From Verrucomicrobiota bacterium (GTDB lineage Bacteria; Verrucomicrobiota; Verrucomicrobiia; CAIQCK01), in contig JAPLTX010000059.1 of the NCBI GenBank assembly GCA_026397915.1, positions 1-64,000 of the forward strand: a DNA stretch of 64,000 bases, written 5' to 3'. The notes under the pieces are model-generated. The model searched no databases, was not told the origin of the DNA, and was given only the letters and a program-made list of their open reading frames with translations. Within the stretch, counting starts at the first letter, position 1. Each line of letters begins with the position of its first letter. Positions 27,195 through 35,843 of the stretch are shown in pieces. The position numbers and the translations under genes were made by a program.

Positions 27195-28253
27195 ATGCAA
27201 CCGATCGCGCCAATTCTGCGGTGGGCGTTCATCCTCTCTGTCGTCGTATCGTCAGCCTTGGCCGACGACACTTCACTGTCGAAACTGGAGCGGTCCTACT
27301 GGCTGCACGCGTCGCTGGCGTCGCTGCCACAGCGCGGCTACTGGGGCATCGATTTTCCGCCGGCTGCGAAGCCCTCAGAGACGGAAATCCAAAACGCGGC
27401 CCGGCTCCTGTGCGGCGACTACGCGGCCAGCCGGCTCTACCTCATCTATCACAATGAGCTTTCTCTTGCCGATGCCGAGCAGGTGTTTACCTCTTGGCGG
27501 CGACATTGCCCTCAAGAGGTCGAGATCGTGCCGACGCTGGTGTTGCGCGCATACGACAAGCAAAAGAGCGAGGTATTTTCCGCGGATGACCTGGGTCGGC
27601 TGGCTGGCTTCTTCAAACGCGCCATCAACCCGGCACGCATTGCGGTTTACGACGTTTACGCAGGACGCGACCAAGGCAGTGGGTTGGCGACCTTGTCACG
27701 CGAGTTCCCCGCCGGCATCATTCGCGTCGGCGCGCAGCCGGACGAAACCATCGCGTCGCCATTCGTGTCCGCCGTGCAGGATACGTGGAGCGCGTTCTGC
27801 CACGGCAAAACCAACGACGACTGGCAGCAGCCCGGTTTCGGCGGGCAGACGCTCCGCAAATGGGTCGAGAAACGAAACACCGGCCAGCAGACCGTGGTGT
27901 GGGATCTGATCGTGGTGGCGTGGGATTACGCGGCGACGAAGCGCGGCGAGTATCCCGGCTACGACGACGCGCGGAAGAACATGCCGCTGCCCGCTGGCCG
28001 AAACGCTCTTGCCGCACAGGAAATTCTGCGCAGTGCCAAACGCGACGTGTTGGCCGGTTTCAGCGGTGACCTCTTCATTCTCCACGTCAACTCCCGCAGC
28101 GCGCCGCATGACGGGTCGGTCGGCGCCTTCTACGAGACGCTCAAGCGCGGCGAAGCCTACCGCGGTTACTACGTCGCACCCCTCAACGAGGTCACTGTCC
28201 TTTTCCGCGAACTGAAGCAGAACCGACTTTCCAAACCCGTCGTGGCGCCATAG
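27195..28253 (+). CDS. secreted protein of unknown function
   Basis: The 352-residue product has a signal peptide (ILRWAFILSVVVSSALADD). The rest is a soluble alpha/beta-looking domain with SRLYLIYHNELSLADAEQVF, EIVPTLVLRAYDKQK, and GDLFILHVNSRSAPHDG near the C-terminus. I recognise no family, catalytic motif or transmembrane segment after the signal. It follows the GH5-like gene by 11 bp and precedes the HzsA-like gene by 58 bp, so it may serve the same extracellular glycan or an electron-transfer pathway; this is inference from position only. Confidence 0.6.
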   Translation: MQPIAPILRWAFILSVVVSSALADDTSLSKLERSYWLHASLASLPQRGYWGIDFPPAAKPSETEIQNAARLLCGDYAASRLYLIYHNELSLADAEQVFTSWRRHCPQEVEIVPTLVLRAYDKQKSEVFSADDLGRLAGFFKRAINPARIAVYDVYAGRDQGSGLATLSREFPAGIIRVGAQPDETIASPFVSAVQDTWSAFCHGKTNDDWQQPGFGGQTLRKWVEKRNTGQQTVVWDLIVVAWDYAATKRGEYPGYDDARKNMPLPAGRNALAAQEILRSAKRDVLAGFSGDLFILHVNSRSAPHDGSVGAFYETLKRGEAYRGYYVAPLNEVTVLFRELKQNRLSKPVVAP

Positions 28254-28311
28254 CCACACGTGGGAAGTTGAGTGCTGGCAAGAACGGGGGCTTTCTGATA
28301 ATGAAACGGAC

Positions 28312-30798
28312 ATGGCCCGCTTTACTTGTGGTTCACGGATGGCCGCGTGGTTTTTGATGACCGCAGCGCTGCTCGCGCTGGGTTCCTCGCTCAGCGCCGC
28401 ACCAAAATCCGCGGCTAAGCTCGCCACCGCGCAAATGCCGGAGACGTTTCCGGGGCCGATGCTGTCGCGGTTTCTCGACGGGCCGATGAAAGGCGTGGAG
28501 GAGATCGTGTTCGCCGTGCGCGTGCCGGGACGCGACCACTGGTATGTGACGTTCGGCAACTACGCGGACGATTCGGAATACGCGCAGCGGCTCAGCTTCA
28601 AGAAAGAGGAGGGCGTTTACTGGGGCTACAGCGAAGGCGGGCGGCTCTGCCGGTTGAATCTGCGCTCAGGCAAGGTGACGACGGTTCTCGACGACCCGAG
28701 GGGCGGCGTGCGCGACCCGCAGCTTAGTTACGACGGCAAGAAAATCCTTTTCGCGTATCGCAAGGGCGGCACGCATCCGTTTCATCTCTGCGAAATCAAC
28801 GTGGACGGCAGTGGCCTGCGCCAGCTCACGGACGGTCCCGACGACGACATTGAGCCGACGTATTGCCCGGACGGCAGCATCGTCTTCTGCTCGTCGCGCT
28901 GCCGGCGGTTCGTGAATTGCTGGTATACGCGCGTCGCCACGCTCTATCGCTGCGACGCCGACGGGCGCAACGTGCGGATGCTCTCCAGCAACAACGACCA
29001 CGACAACACCCCGTGGATGTTGCCCGACGGCCGTTTGCTTTATATGCGCTGGGAATATGTGGACCGCAGCCAGGTGCATTTTCACCATCTCTGGACGACG
29101 AATCCCGACGGCACAGGCCAGACGGTGTATTACGGCAACATGGCCGGCGGCATCGCGATGCTCGATGCGAAACCGATTCCCGGCACGGTCAAGGTGGTCG
29201 CGTCGTTCTCGCCGGGCCACGGCCGGCCAGAACATCTCGGCCCGATCTCGATCGTGGACCCGCGGTTCGGCCCGGACGATCCGCGCGGTGTGCGCACCGT
29301 CAGCAAGACCGGTGATTGGAAGGACCCGTATGCATTCAGCGAGGGCTGCTTCCTCGTGGCGCACGCGCTCGGCTTGTTCGTGATGGACGGCGACGGCAAC
29401 GCCGAGATGATCTACCAACTGCCGGAGTCCGAGCGCAGGCAGTTTCAGTGCAACGAGCCGCGCCCGATCCAGTCACGGCCGCGCGAGCAGATCATCCCGT
29501 CGCGCGTGAACCTTAGCGCGCCGACCGGGCGGCTGTTTCTGGAGGACATCTATCACGGCCGCAACATGGCGGGCGTGGAGCGCGGCGCGATCAAGAAACT
29601 GCTCGTGCTCCAACAACTGCCGAAGCCGGTGAATTTCTCCGGCGGCATGGAACCGCTCACCATCGGCGGCTCGTTCACGCTGGCGGAGATCGTCAGCGAA
29701 GCGCCGGTGGAAGCAGACGGCTCGGCGTTCCTGGAAGTGCCGGCGATGCGGTCGCTGTTCCTGGTCGCGCTCGACAAGAACGACCTCGCGGTGAAACGGA
29801 TGCACAGCTTCGTCACGGTGCAGCCGGGCGAGACCGCCGGCTGTGTCGGCTGCCACGAGAACCGCCAGAGCACGGCGCTGCCTGCGCGCGGGTCGTTGCT
29901 GGCGATGAAACGGCCGCCCAGCCCGGTGCAGCCAATCAAGGACGTGCCGTCGGTGCTCGATTTTCCGCGCGACATCCAGCCGATTCTCGACCGCCACTGC
30001 GTGCAATGCCACAACGCCGACCGGCGCGATGCGAAAGTGGACCTCAGCGGCGACAAGACGGCGATGTATTGCATGAGCTACTGGACCATCACCACGCGAG
30101 GCCTGATCTCCGACGCGCGTAATGTGCCGTATGCCAACCGTCCGCCTTACAGCTACGGTAGCGCCGCGAGCCGGTTGATGAAGCTCACCGACGGCAGCCA
30201 CCAAGGCGCGAAACTTTCTGACTTGGAGCGGAAGACGCTGCGCCTCTGGATCGAAACCAGCGCCACGTATCCCGGCACCTACGCATCGCTCGGCTGCGGC
30301 ACCTACCCGGCGCATCTGCCGTATGGCGCGATGATGCAGCGATGCGGTGAGTGTCACCAAGGCAAGGAGCGCGACCGCCGGGGCAAGGAGTTCACGACGC
30401 TCGTCATCGGCGGCGCGCATGGTCATTACCTCGAGCCTATCCAGAATCTCTCGCGCCCGGAAAAATCCTACGTGTTGCGCGCGCCGCTCGCCAAGGAAGC
30501 TGGCGGCCTGCAACTCTGCGGCAAACCCGTGTTCGCAAACGCCAACGATCCGCTCTACCGCGAGATGCTCGCTGCGCTTCGCGACGCGCATAACCGCCTG
30601 ATGGCCGGCAAGCGGTTCGACATGCCCGGCTTCCGGCCGAACGAACACTACATCCGCGAAATGCAGCGGTTCGGTTTCCTGCCGAAGAACCTCGGTCCGA
30701 ACGATCCGGTTGACGTTTACGCGACCGACCGCGCCTACTGGAACTCGTTCTACTACAACCCTGCCGCGCCAGCCGGCAATCTCAGCGCCGCGCGCTAG
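28312..30798 (+). CDS. HzsA-like multihaem secreted protein (beta-propeller plus c-type cytochrome)
   Basis: The 828-residue protein has a signal peptide and then TolB/PD40-like propeller repeats (DPQLSYDGKKILFAYRKG, IEPTYCPDGSIVFCSSRC, NTPWMLPDGRLLYMRWEYVD). Three haem c motifs follow: CVGCH 511-515, CVQCH 563-567 and CGECH 678-682. The order and the middle part resemble the alpha subunit of hydrazine synthase, a family of HzsA-related proteins common in PVC bacteria that are not anammox organisms. Real function is unknown; periplasmic electron transfer or a redox step on a carbohydrate or polyphenol is possible. A related protein lies at 31675-33981. No hzsB/hzsC partners are seen. Confidence 0.75.
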   Translation: MARFTCGSRMAAWFLMTAALLALGSSLSAAPKSAAKLATAQMPETFPGPMLSRFLDGPMKGVEEIVFAVRVPGRDHWYVTFGNYADDSEYAQRLSFKKEEGVYWGYSEGGRLCRLNLRSGKVTTVLDDPRGGVRDPQLSYDGKKILFAYRKGGTHPFHLCEINVDGSGLRQLTDGPDDDIEPTYCPDGSIVFCSSRCRRFVNCWYTRVATLYRCDADGRNVRMLSSNNDHDNTPWMLPDGRLLYMRWEYVDRSQVHFHHLWTTNPDGTGQTVYYGNMAGGIAMLDAKPIPGTVKVVASFSPGHGRPEHLGPISIVDPRFGPDDPRGVRTVSKTGDWKDPYAFSEGCFLVAHALGLFVMDGDGNAEMIYQLPESERRQFQCNEPRPIQSRPREQIIPSRVNLSAPTGRLFLEDIYHGRNMAGVERGAIKKLLVLQQLPKPVNFSGGMEPLTIGGSFTLAEIVSEAPVEADGSAFLEVPAMRSLFLVALDKNDLAVKRMHSFVTVQPGETAGCVGCHENRQSTALPARGSLLAMKRPPSPVQPIKDVPSVLDFPRDIQPILDRHCVQCHNADRRDAKVDLSGDKTAMYCMSYWTITTRGLISDARNVPYANRPPYSYGSAASRLMKLTDGSHQGAKLSDLERKTLRLWIETSATYPGTYASLGCGTYPAHLPYGAMMQRCGECHQGKERDRRGKEFTTLVIGGAHGHYLEPIQNLSRPEKSYVLRAPLAKEAGGLQLCGKPVFANANDPLYREMLAALRDAHNRLMAGKRFDMPGFRPNEHYIREMQRFGFLPKNLGPNDPVDVYATDRAYWNSFYYNPAAPAGNLSAAR

Positions 30799-30839
30799 CC
30801 CGTCGCCGACAAACACGCCACCAACCGCCGCCCAAAATC

Positions 30840-31283
30840 ATGAATCCTACTCGCTTCAGCAAAACCGCCGGCCTCGGATTGGCCGCTTTCGCCGCCGTCA
30901 TCCTCGCCATCTCGTGCGGACAACCAAGCGACACACCTCGTGAAGCCGCCAGCGCGCCCGCCGCCGCAACGGCCGCCGATTACCAGCCGCTCGTCGGTCG
31001 TTGGGCCAGAACCGATGGTGACTACATGATCGAGATCAAGAACATCGCCGCCGATGGCAAGGCGGAGGCCGGCTACTTCAACCCGCGCCCGATCAACGTC
31101 GCGCGCGCCGAGGCCTCGCGCGACGGCGGCGTGCTGAGGTTGTTCATGGAACTGCGCGACTCCGGCTATCCCGGCTGCCTTTACAAGCTCACGTTTGACA
31201 AAGCTGCGTCGCGGCTGACTGGCACCTATTTCCAAGCAGCTCAAAACGAGACCTACGAAGTCACGTTCGAGAAGATGAAATAA
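30840..31283 (+). CDS. small lipoprotein
   Basis: The 147-residue product has a lipoprotein signal (GLGLAAFAAVILAISC, lipobox ILAISC, Cys at residue 26) followed by an Ala-rich linker. A beta-rich domain follows: YQPLVGRWARTDGDYMIEIK, RLFMELRDSGYPGCLYKLTF and LTGTYFQAAQNETYEVTFEKM. The fold looks like a small lipocalin- or beta-barrel-type domain; no enzyme motif is seen. It lies 41 bp after the HzsA-like gene and may be co-transcribed with it. Function is unknown. Confidence 0.7.
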   Translation: MNPTRFSKTAGLGLAAFAAVILAISCGQPSDTPREAASAPAAATAADYQPLVGRWARTDGDYMIEIKNIAADGKAEAGYFNPRPINVARAEASRDGGVLRLFMELRDSGYPGCLYKLTFDKAASRLTGTYFQAAQNETYEVTFEKMK

Positions 31284-31302
31284 GCCGGTGATCTGCGTTG
31301 TT

Positions 31303-31525
31303 TACGAATCAGCCTACTCTTGACCTGCAACAGCGCCAAGCTGTTGCGGTAGATCGCGTCGGTCGGCTCCCAGTTCTCATCGGCTAGGATCAGCTGACGT
31401 AAGTCGCGGATAAGGCACAACTCGGTGTCTCGCGGCCGCAGCAGCACTGGGACGTTCTGGTTGGGCGAGAGCTTGCGCGTGAAACTGAACGCCAGCCAGA
31501 AGGTGGGCGCCGGACTGTCGCCGAG
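31303..31525 (-). pseudogene. remnant of an AraC-family regulator, deleted for its DNA-binding domain
   Basis: On the minus strand this segment reads LGDSPAPTFWLAFSFTRKLS, then VLLRPRDTELCLIRDLRQLI and DAIYRNSLALLQV. The intact regulator at 34867-35781 has nearly the same residues, and its nucleotide sequence is very similar over about 200 bp (31319-31513 against 35244-35440). After ALLQV the remnant jumps to the last codons of the intact gene (the motif encoding QEWADS, here with an internal stop), so about 380 bp including the HTH domain are missing. Both ends of the gene have decayed, and no function is expected. Confidence 0.8.
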
Positions 31526-31660
31526 CAGAAGGCGGGCAAGGTCATGAAACTGGAAATCGTCTCGACGATTGGCGGTAAATTGCGGATGCTCAACCCTTAG
31601 ACCGAGAAGCTTGTTGAGCGCGAGACGAAGCGCGGCGAGAAGTTGGAGATGAACCCGTGA
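31511..31660 (+). pseudogene. possible remnant of a glycoside hydrolase C-terminus
   Basis: The plus strand reads VAEQKAGKVMKLEIVSTIGG, KLRMLNP, a TAG stop at 31598-31600, then TEKLVERETKRGEKLEMNP before a second stop. A small beta-domain pattern of this kind (xLEIxSxxGGxxRxxNP ... xETKxGExxxL) occurs at the C-terminus of some glycoside hydrolases such as GH95. There is an in-frame stop and no upstream coding region. The assignment is weak. Together with the AraC remnant it fills the 391 bp between the lipoprotein and the second HzsA-like gene. Confidence 0.3.
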
Positions 31661-31674
31661 AAGGAAGAACTGCC

Positions 31675-33981
31675 GTGAACAGAGCCATCCTGAGCCTGCT
31701 CGTTATTGCACTCCTGTTTGTGCCGCGCGCGTCGGCAGTGACCTCCGCCGGTGTTGCGAGCGAGGTCACGTCGAAGGACCTCGGTTTCGAGGAGATCGTT
31801 TTCGTCAAACGCAAGCCCTACTCCTCGGACCATTACTACACCGACATTAATAATGGGACCAGCCCCGACCGGTTCCTGTCGACCAACGGCATCTACATCT
31901 ACAACCTCCGCACCAAAACCGAGCGGCCGGTCGTCACCGCGGCCGACATGCCGGGCGGCAAGGGCTTCATCGGCAAGTTCAGCCTGTCGTTCGACGCCAA
32001 GAAGATCGTCTTCGATTTCCGCCAAGACCCCGCAGCCGGTTTCCGCGTCTGGGAGGTCAGAACCGACGGCACGGGCTTGCACCAGATTTCGCAGCCGCCC
32101 AAGGACGAAGCGGAGAAGGTGGCGCGGTGGCGTCCGGGCTGGCACACCGACGATATCCATCCCTGCTACCTGCGCGACGGCAAAATCATTTTCTCCTCGA
32201 CGCGTTGCGAGCACACGATCCTGTGCGGCGGCTCGGCGGCCCTCGTTGCGCCGGGACTGCACCGGATGGATGCCGACGGCGGCAACGTCGAGCAACTCAC
32301 CCGCAGCCCCGTCAGCGAGTTCTGCCCGGTGATGCTCGATGACGGGCGGGTGATGTATCACCGCTGGGAATATGTGGACAAGGGAGCGCGCGTGGCCAAG
32401 ACCGTCTGGGCGATGAACCCCGACGGCAGCCGGCCGCAGGAACTCTACGGCCTGGCTGATGACGACACGACCGTCTATATGTATCCGCAGCCGCTGCCGG
32501 GCAGCAGTCATCGTTTCGTGAGTGTCGGCACGTGCCACTACCCACAGGGCGGCTGTCTCGGTGCGATTCTGTTGGTGGACTTCGGCATGGGCATGCGCGA
32601 GCGCGGTCCCGATCCAGACGAACCGGGCTTTATCAAAGGCGACCCGCGCTATCCGGTCGTCAATATCACTCCGCAAGTCTTCATCCCGCGGCGCGAGGAA
32701 CCGGGCTGGGCCTTTCAGACGAAAGAAGGCACCTACATCCGGGATCGCAATGGCAAATCGGGGCACCTCTACACCCATCCGTTCCCCATCAACGACCACG
32801 AGTTCCTGGTCTCTTACAAAGTGAATCCCGCCGATCATTACAAGGACGTCGCCAACGCCTACGCGCTCTACCTCATTGACACCGAAGGCCACCACCGTCC
32901 GATCCATGCCGACGCGGCGCTGTCGTGCTGGCATCCCACGCCGCTGGTCGCGCGGCCCGTGCCGCCGGCGGTGTCGTCGCAACGCGATCCCAAATACGCG
33001 GCGAGCAACCAAGCCGTTTGCGTCGTCGCGAATGTCTATCAGGGCATGGAAGGCGTGAAGCCGGGCGAGGTCAAATGGCTGCGCATCAACGAGGCCCTGC
33101 CGCGCTACTGGTCCACCGGCAGGCGATGGTCGCCCTCCAACAGCAGTTCGAGTTGGAAAGCCGCCCTTTGGCCGCGCGTGCAGTGGGGAGTCGTGCCCGT
33201 CGAGAAAGACGGCTCCGCTCACTTCGTTGTGCCGGCTGGGCGCAGCATTTTCTTCCAGGCGCTCGACGAAAACTTCAGGGAACTTCAGCGTGAGAGGACC
33301 TACGTGAACTATGTGCCCGGCGAGATGCGTTCCTGCACGGGCTGCCACGGCCAGTCCAGTCACACCGGCTCGACGGGAGGCGCCTCGGCGAAGCTGCTGG
33401 CGTTGACCCGCGCGCCAAGCACGCCACAGCCGCAGCCGTGCGATGATGGCCGCGCCGGCCAGGTCATCCATTACCCAACCGACATCCAGCCGATGTTCGA
33501 CGCCAAGTGCGTGAAGTGCCACAGCGGAAAGGAACCCGCCGGCAACCTCAAGCTGACGGGCGAAGTTACTTCGTTCTACAACACCTCCTACGAAGAGCTT
33601 GCCTGCAAGGAACTGGCCGGGCCGATCATCCCGGAGTTCACGTCGTTTCGGCAGGGCGACCGCGGCAACTACAACGGCGCCTATCTGCCGCCCCGGAGTC
33701 TCGGCAGCTACGCCAGCAAGCTGGTCGCGATGTTGACCGACCCCGCGAATCCGAAGAACGCCAAGAACGACCACACGAAGCTGCTCACGGCGACCGAACT
33801 GATGGTCTTGAGCCGTTGGGTGGACAGCAACTATCAGTTCTACGGAAGCTACTTTGGCCGCCAGCATCCGCATTGGGCCAAGGCCGACCCGAAAGACCCC
33901 GCTTACGATCCGGCGAATTTCCGGCGCAAAGCAACCTTCGATGAGGCCATCGGTTTCCTCGCGCCGTCGTGGCACCGGTAG
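31675..33981 (+). CDS. second HzsA-like multihaem secreted protein, two haem motifs
   Basis: I prefer the GTG at 31675 because an AAGGAAG ribosome site stands eight bases before it and the product begins with a signal peptide (MNRAILSLLVIALLFVPRASA); an in-frame GTG at 31657 is possible. The 768-residue protein has propeller repeats (KFSLSFDAKKIVFDFRQD, DIHPCYLRDGKIIFSSTRC, FCPVMLDDGRVMYHRWEYVD) like its relative at 28312-30798. Haem c motifs are CTGCH 554-558 and CVKCH 612-616; the third motif of the relative is absent. Family and uncertainty are as for that gene. Its neighbours are the decayed AraC copy and an SGNH esterase. Confidence 0.75.
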   Translation: MNRAILSLLVIALLFVPRASAVTSAGVASEVTSKDLGFEEIVFVKRKPYSSDHYYTDINNGTSPDRFLSTNGIYIYNLRTKTERPVVTAADMPGGKGFIGKFSLSFDAKKIVFDFRQDPAAGFRVWEVRTDGTGLHQISQPPKDEAEKVARWRPGWHTDDIHPCYLRDGKIIFSSTRCEHTILCGGSAALVAPGLHRMDADGGNVEQLTRSPVSEFCPVMLDDGRVMYHRWEYVDKGARVAKTVWAMNPDGSRPQELYGLADDDTTVYMYPQPLPGSSHRFVSVGTCHYPQGGCLGAILLVDFGMGMRERGPDPDEPGFIKGDPRYPVVNITPQVFIPRREEPGWAFQTKEGTYIRDRNGKSGHLYTHPFPINDHEFLVSYKVNPADHYKDVANAYALYLIDTEGHHRPIHADAALSCWHPTPLVARPVPPAVSSQRDPKYAASNQAVCVVANVYQGMEGVKPGEVKWLRINEALPRYWSTGRRWSPSNSSSSWKAALWPRVQWGVVPVEKDGSAHFVVPAGRSIFFQALDENFRELQRERTYVNYVPGEMRSCTGCHGQSSHTGSTGGASAKLLALTRAPSTPQPQPCDDGRAGQVIHYPTDIQPMFDAKCVKCHSGKEPAGNLKLTGEVTSFYNTSYEELACKELAGPIIPEFTSFRQGDRGNYNGAYLPPRSLGSYASKLVAMLTDPANPKNAKNDHTKLLTATELMVLSRWVDSNYQFYGSYFGRQHPHWAKADPKDPAYDPANFRRKATFDEAIGFLAPSWHR

Positions 33982-34035
33982 AAGATCGCGCTGGTCAAGC
34001 GTCAACAAAGCTGGTGAACACTTGGAGATCAAACC

Positions 34036-34860
34036 ATGAACAAACGCATCATCACCTTCCTGCTGCTGGCCTCGTTGGCGGCGTCACACGCACAACAGAA
34101 AGCGCCGCCGAAAGGCGAGCCGACCAACGCCAAGGAAGCCGCCGCGCAGAAGGCCGCCGCCGACAAGCTCATTGACGAGCGCTACGCCGCGCTCGTCGCC
34201 AAGCTGCCGCCCGAACAACAGGCTTGGGAGCGCGTCTTGCAAGACAACCTCGGCGGCTTCTATCTACCTCTCCACAAACGCGACAAGATCGCCGGCAGGT
34301 CGAACGCTTGGGACTTCGTGCAGGACGATCCGAAACTGCCGCGCGTGCTGCTCATCGGCGACTCCGTCTCACGCGGCTACACGCAGGCCACGCGCAAGGC
34401 TCTTGCCGGCAAGGTCAACGTCCACCGCGCCCCGGCCAACTGCGGGCCGACCGCCACGGGCATCAAGAAGATGGATGTCTGGCTCGGCGACGGGAAATGG
34501 GACGTGATCCACTTCAACTTCGGCATCCACGACCGCGCCACGCCGCTGAGCGACTACACGCAGCGGCTGGAGCAACTCATCGAGCGCATGAAGAAGACCG
34601 GTGCAAAACTCATCTGGGCCAGCACCACGCCGATTCCCGACGACCCGGCGCACAAGCAAACAGCCGCCTCCATCGTCGAGCGCAACGCCGCTGCCGCCGA
34701 ACTCATGAAGAAGCATGGCGTCGCCATCAACGACCTCTTCGGTTTCATCACCCCGCACCTCGCGAAAGTGCAACCGCCGAAGGATGTTCACTTCAATAGT
34801 GAAGGCTACGACCTGCTGGGCAAGCAGGTGGCCGCAGCCATCGAGGGTGCCCTCAAATAG
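34036..34860 (+). CDS. secreted SGNH/GDSL-family esterase
   Basis: The 274-residue protein has a signal peptide (MNKRIITFLLLASLAASHA). SGNH blocks are visible: LLIGDSVSRGY with Ser110 as nucleophile, the oxyanion GPTATG near residue 137, FNFGIHD near residue 157, and DVHFNSEGY with Asp250 and His252 completing the triad. Such enzymes remove acetyl or similar ester groups from polysaccharides such as xylan or rhamnogalacturonan. It lies 54 bp after the second HzsA-like gene and converges on the AraC regulator with 6 bp between, so it may be part of the adjacent glycan locus. Confidence 0.85.
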   Translation: MNKRIITFLLLASLAASHAQQKAPPKGEPTNAKEAAAQKAAADKLIDERYAALVAKLPPEQQAWERVLQDNLGGFYLPLHKRDKIAGRSNAWDFVQDDPKLPRVLLIGDSVSRGYTQATRKALAGKVNVHRAPANCGPTATGIKKMDVWLGDGKWDVIHFNFGIHDRATPLSDYTQRLEQLIERMKKTGAKLIWASTTPIPDDPAHKQTAASIVERNAAAAELMKKHGVAINDLFGFITPHLAKVQPPKDVHFNSEGYDLLGKQVAAAIEGALK

Positions 34861-34866
34861 CCGTCG

Positions 34867-35781
34867 TCACGAATCAGCCCACTCTTGCCGTTGGTGTTTG
34901 CGGCGAAAACCGGCGGGGGCCTCGTCGGTGATCTGCTTGAAGACGCGGCTGAAGTAGGCACGGTTGGGAGAACCGGTCTGCCCGGCGATGGCGTCAATCG
35001 TCTCTTCGGTCTGTAGCAACAACCGCGCCGCCTCACGCACACGCATCTCAGTGACGTAACGCGCCGGTGTCGTGCCGAAGTGACGATGGAAGGCGCGGTT
35101 GAAACCGGCGACGCTCAGCCCGGCGAGCTTGGCCAGCAGCGGGGCTGTGAGTTTGGCGGCGAGATTCTCCTCGATGTGCTGGCGGACGTGGAGCAGGTGC
35201 TCCGGCAAAGGTGGTTGCCAGCGGAGTTCCCGGCGCGAGAGGACGACCTGCAATAGCGCCAAGCTGTTGCGGTAGATCGCATCGGTCGGCTCCCAAGCTT
35301 CGTCAGCCATGATCAACCGCCGCAAGTCGCGGATAAGACACAACTCGGTGTCTCGCGGCCGCAGCAGCACTGGGACGCTCTGGTCGGGCGAAAGCTTGCG
35401 CGTAAAACTGAACGCCAGCCAGAAGGTAGGCACCGGATTTGCGCCGAGACAGTGGAAGAGGCAATGTGGCGGAATCAGCACGAGATGCGCTGGCGTCAGC
35501 TCGACCATGCGCTCGCCAAACAGCACGCAGTGGCCGCGTTTACCGTTGTAGTAGAGCCTCCAGAAGGGACTGAAAACGCTGGGGAAATTCCACTCGGCGT
35601 TGGCAGGAATGAATCCGCTCTCGTGCAACGTGATGCCCGTGCGGCCCGGCTTCACGCCAAGCGGATCGAACTCGACGCCGACGCCGGAAAACGGTCTGTC
35701 GTAGGCGCCGCGGTTGATTCGGCCTTTGAGCGGATCAGACACAACTTTGACAGAATCAGCCATAGACGAAGGCAACGTCAA
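34867..35781 (-). CDS. AraC-family transcriptional regulator, candidate controller of the glycan locus
   Basis: The 304-residue protein has an N-terminal effector-binding part with a cupin-like pattern (HLVLIPPHCLFHC) and a C-terminal pair of HTH motifs: LLAKLAGLSVAGFNRAFHRH then TIDAIAGQTGSPNRAYFSRVF near residues 235-290, the AraC/XylS signature. The start is taken as a TTG with an AAGGA six bases upstream; an in-frame ATG seven codons later is the alternative. It is transcribed away from the long beta-helix/glycosidase operon that begins 62 bp upstream. I infer it senses a sugar released by that locus and controls both units. A decayed copy lies at 31303-31525. Confidence 0.92.
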   Translation of the reverse strand: MTLPSSMADSVKVVSDPLKGRINRGAYDRPFSGVGVEFDPLGVKPGRTGITLHESGFIPANAEWNFPSVFSPFWRLYYNGKRGHCVLFGERMVELTPAHLVLIPPHCLFHCLGANPVPTFWLAFSFTRKLSPDQSVPVLLRPRDTELCLIRDLRRLIMADEAWEPTDAIYRNSLALLQVVLSRRELRWQPPLPEHLLHVRQHIEENLAAKLTAPLLAKLAGLSVAGFNRAFHRHFGTTPARYVTEMRVREAARLLLQTEETIDAIAGQTGSPNRAYFSRVFKQITDEAPAGFRRKHQRQEWADS

Positions 35782-35843
35782 TCCTTAACCTGCCGGCCAG
35801 AATCCGGTCGCAGTTCCAACCAAACTCGAATCGGAAACGTCCT
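35782..35843. promoter_or_regulatory. divergent control region between araC-type gene and glycan operon
   Basis: This 62-bp gap is the only non-coding sequence between the regulator and the first gene of the long plus-strand operon. It must contain the control sites for one or both directions if the AraC assignment is right. I see no clear operator repeat or -10/-35 pair, so the call rests on position. Confidence 0.3.

Noticed and set aside
28312..33981. Evidence for anammox metabolism from the HzsA-like proteins
   Set aside because: No hzsB, hzsC, hydrazine dehydrogenase or anammoxosome genes are seen, and HzsA-related proteins are known from many bacteria that do not make hydrazine.
31597..34032. 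An 811-codon open frame on the strand opposite the second HzsA-like gene
   Set aside because: The plus strand has a signal peptide, propeller repeats and haem motifs, while the opposite frame is rich in Arg/Val/His with no known domain; long antisense frames are common in GC-rich genes.
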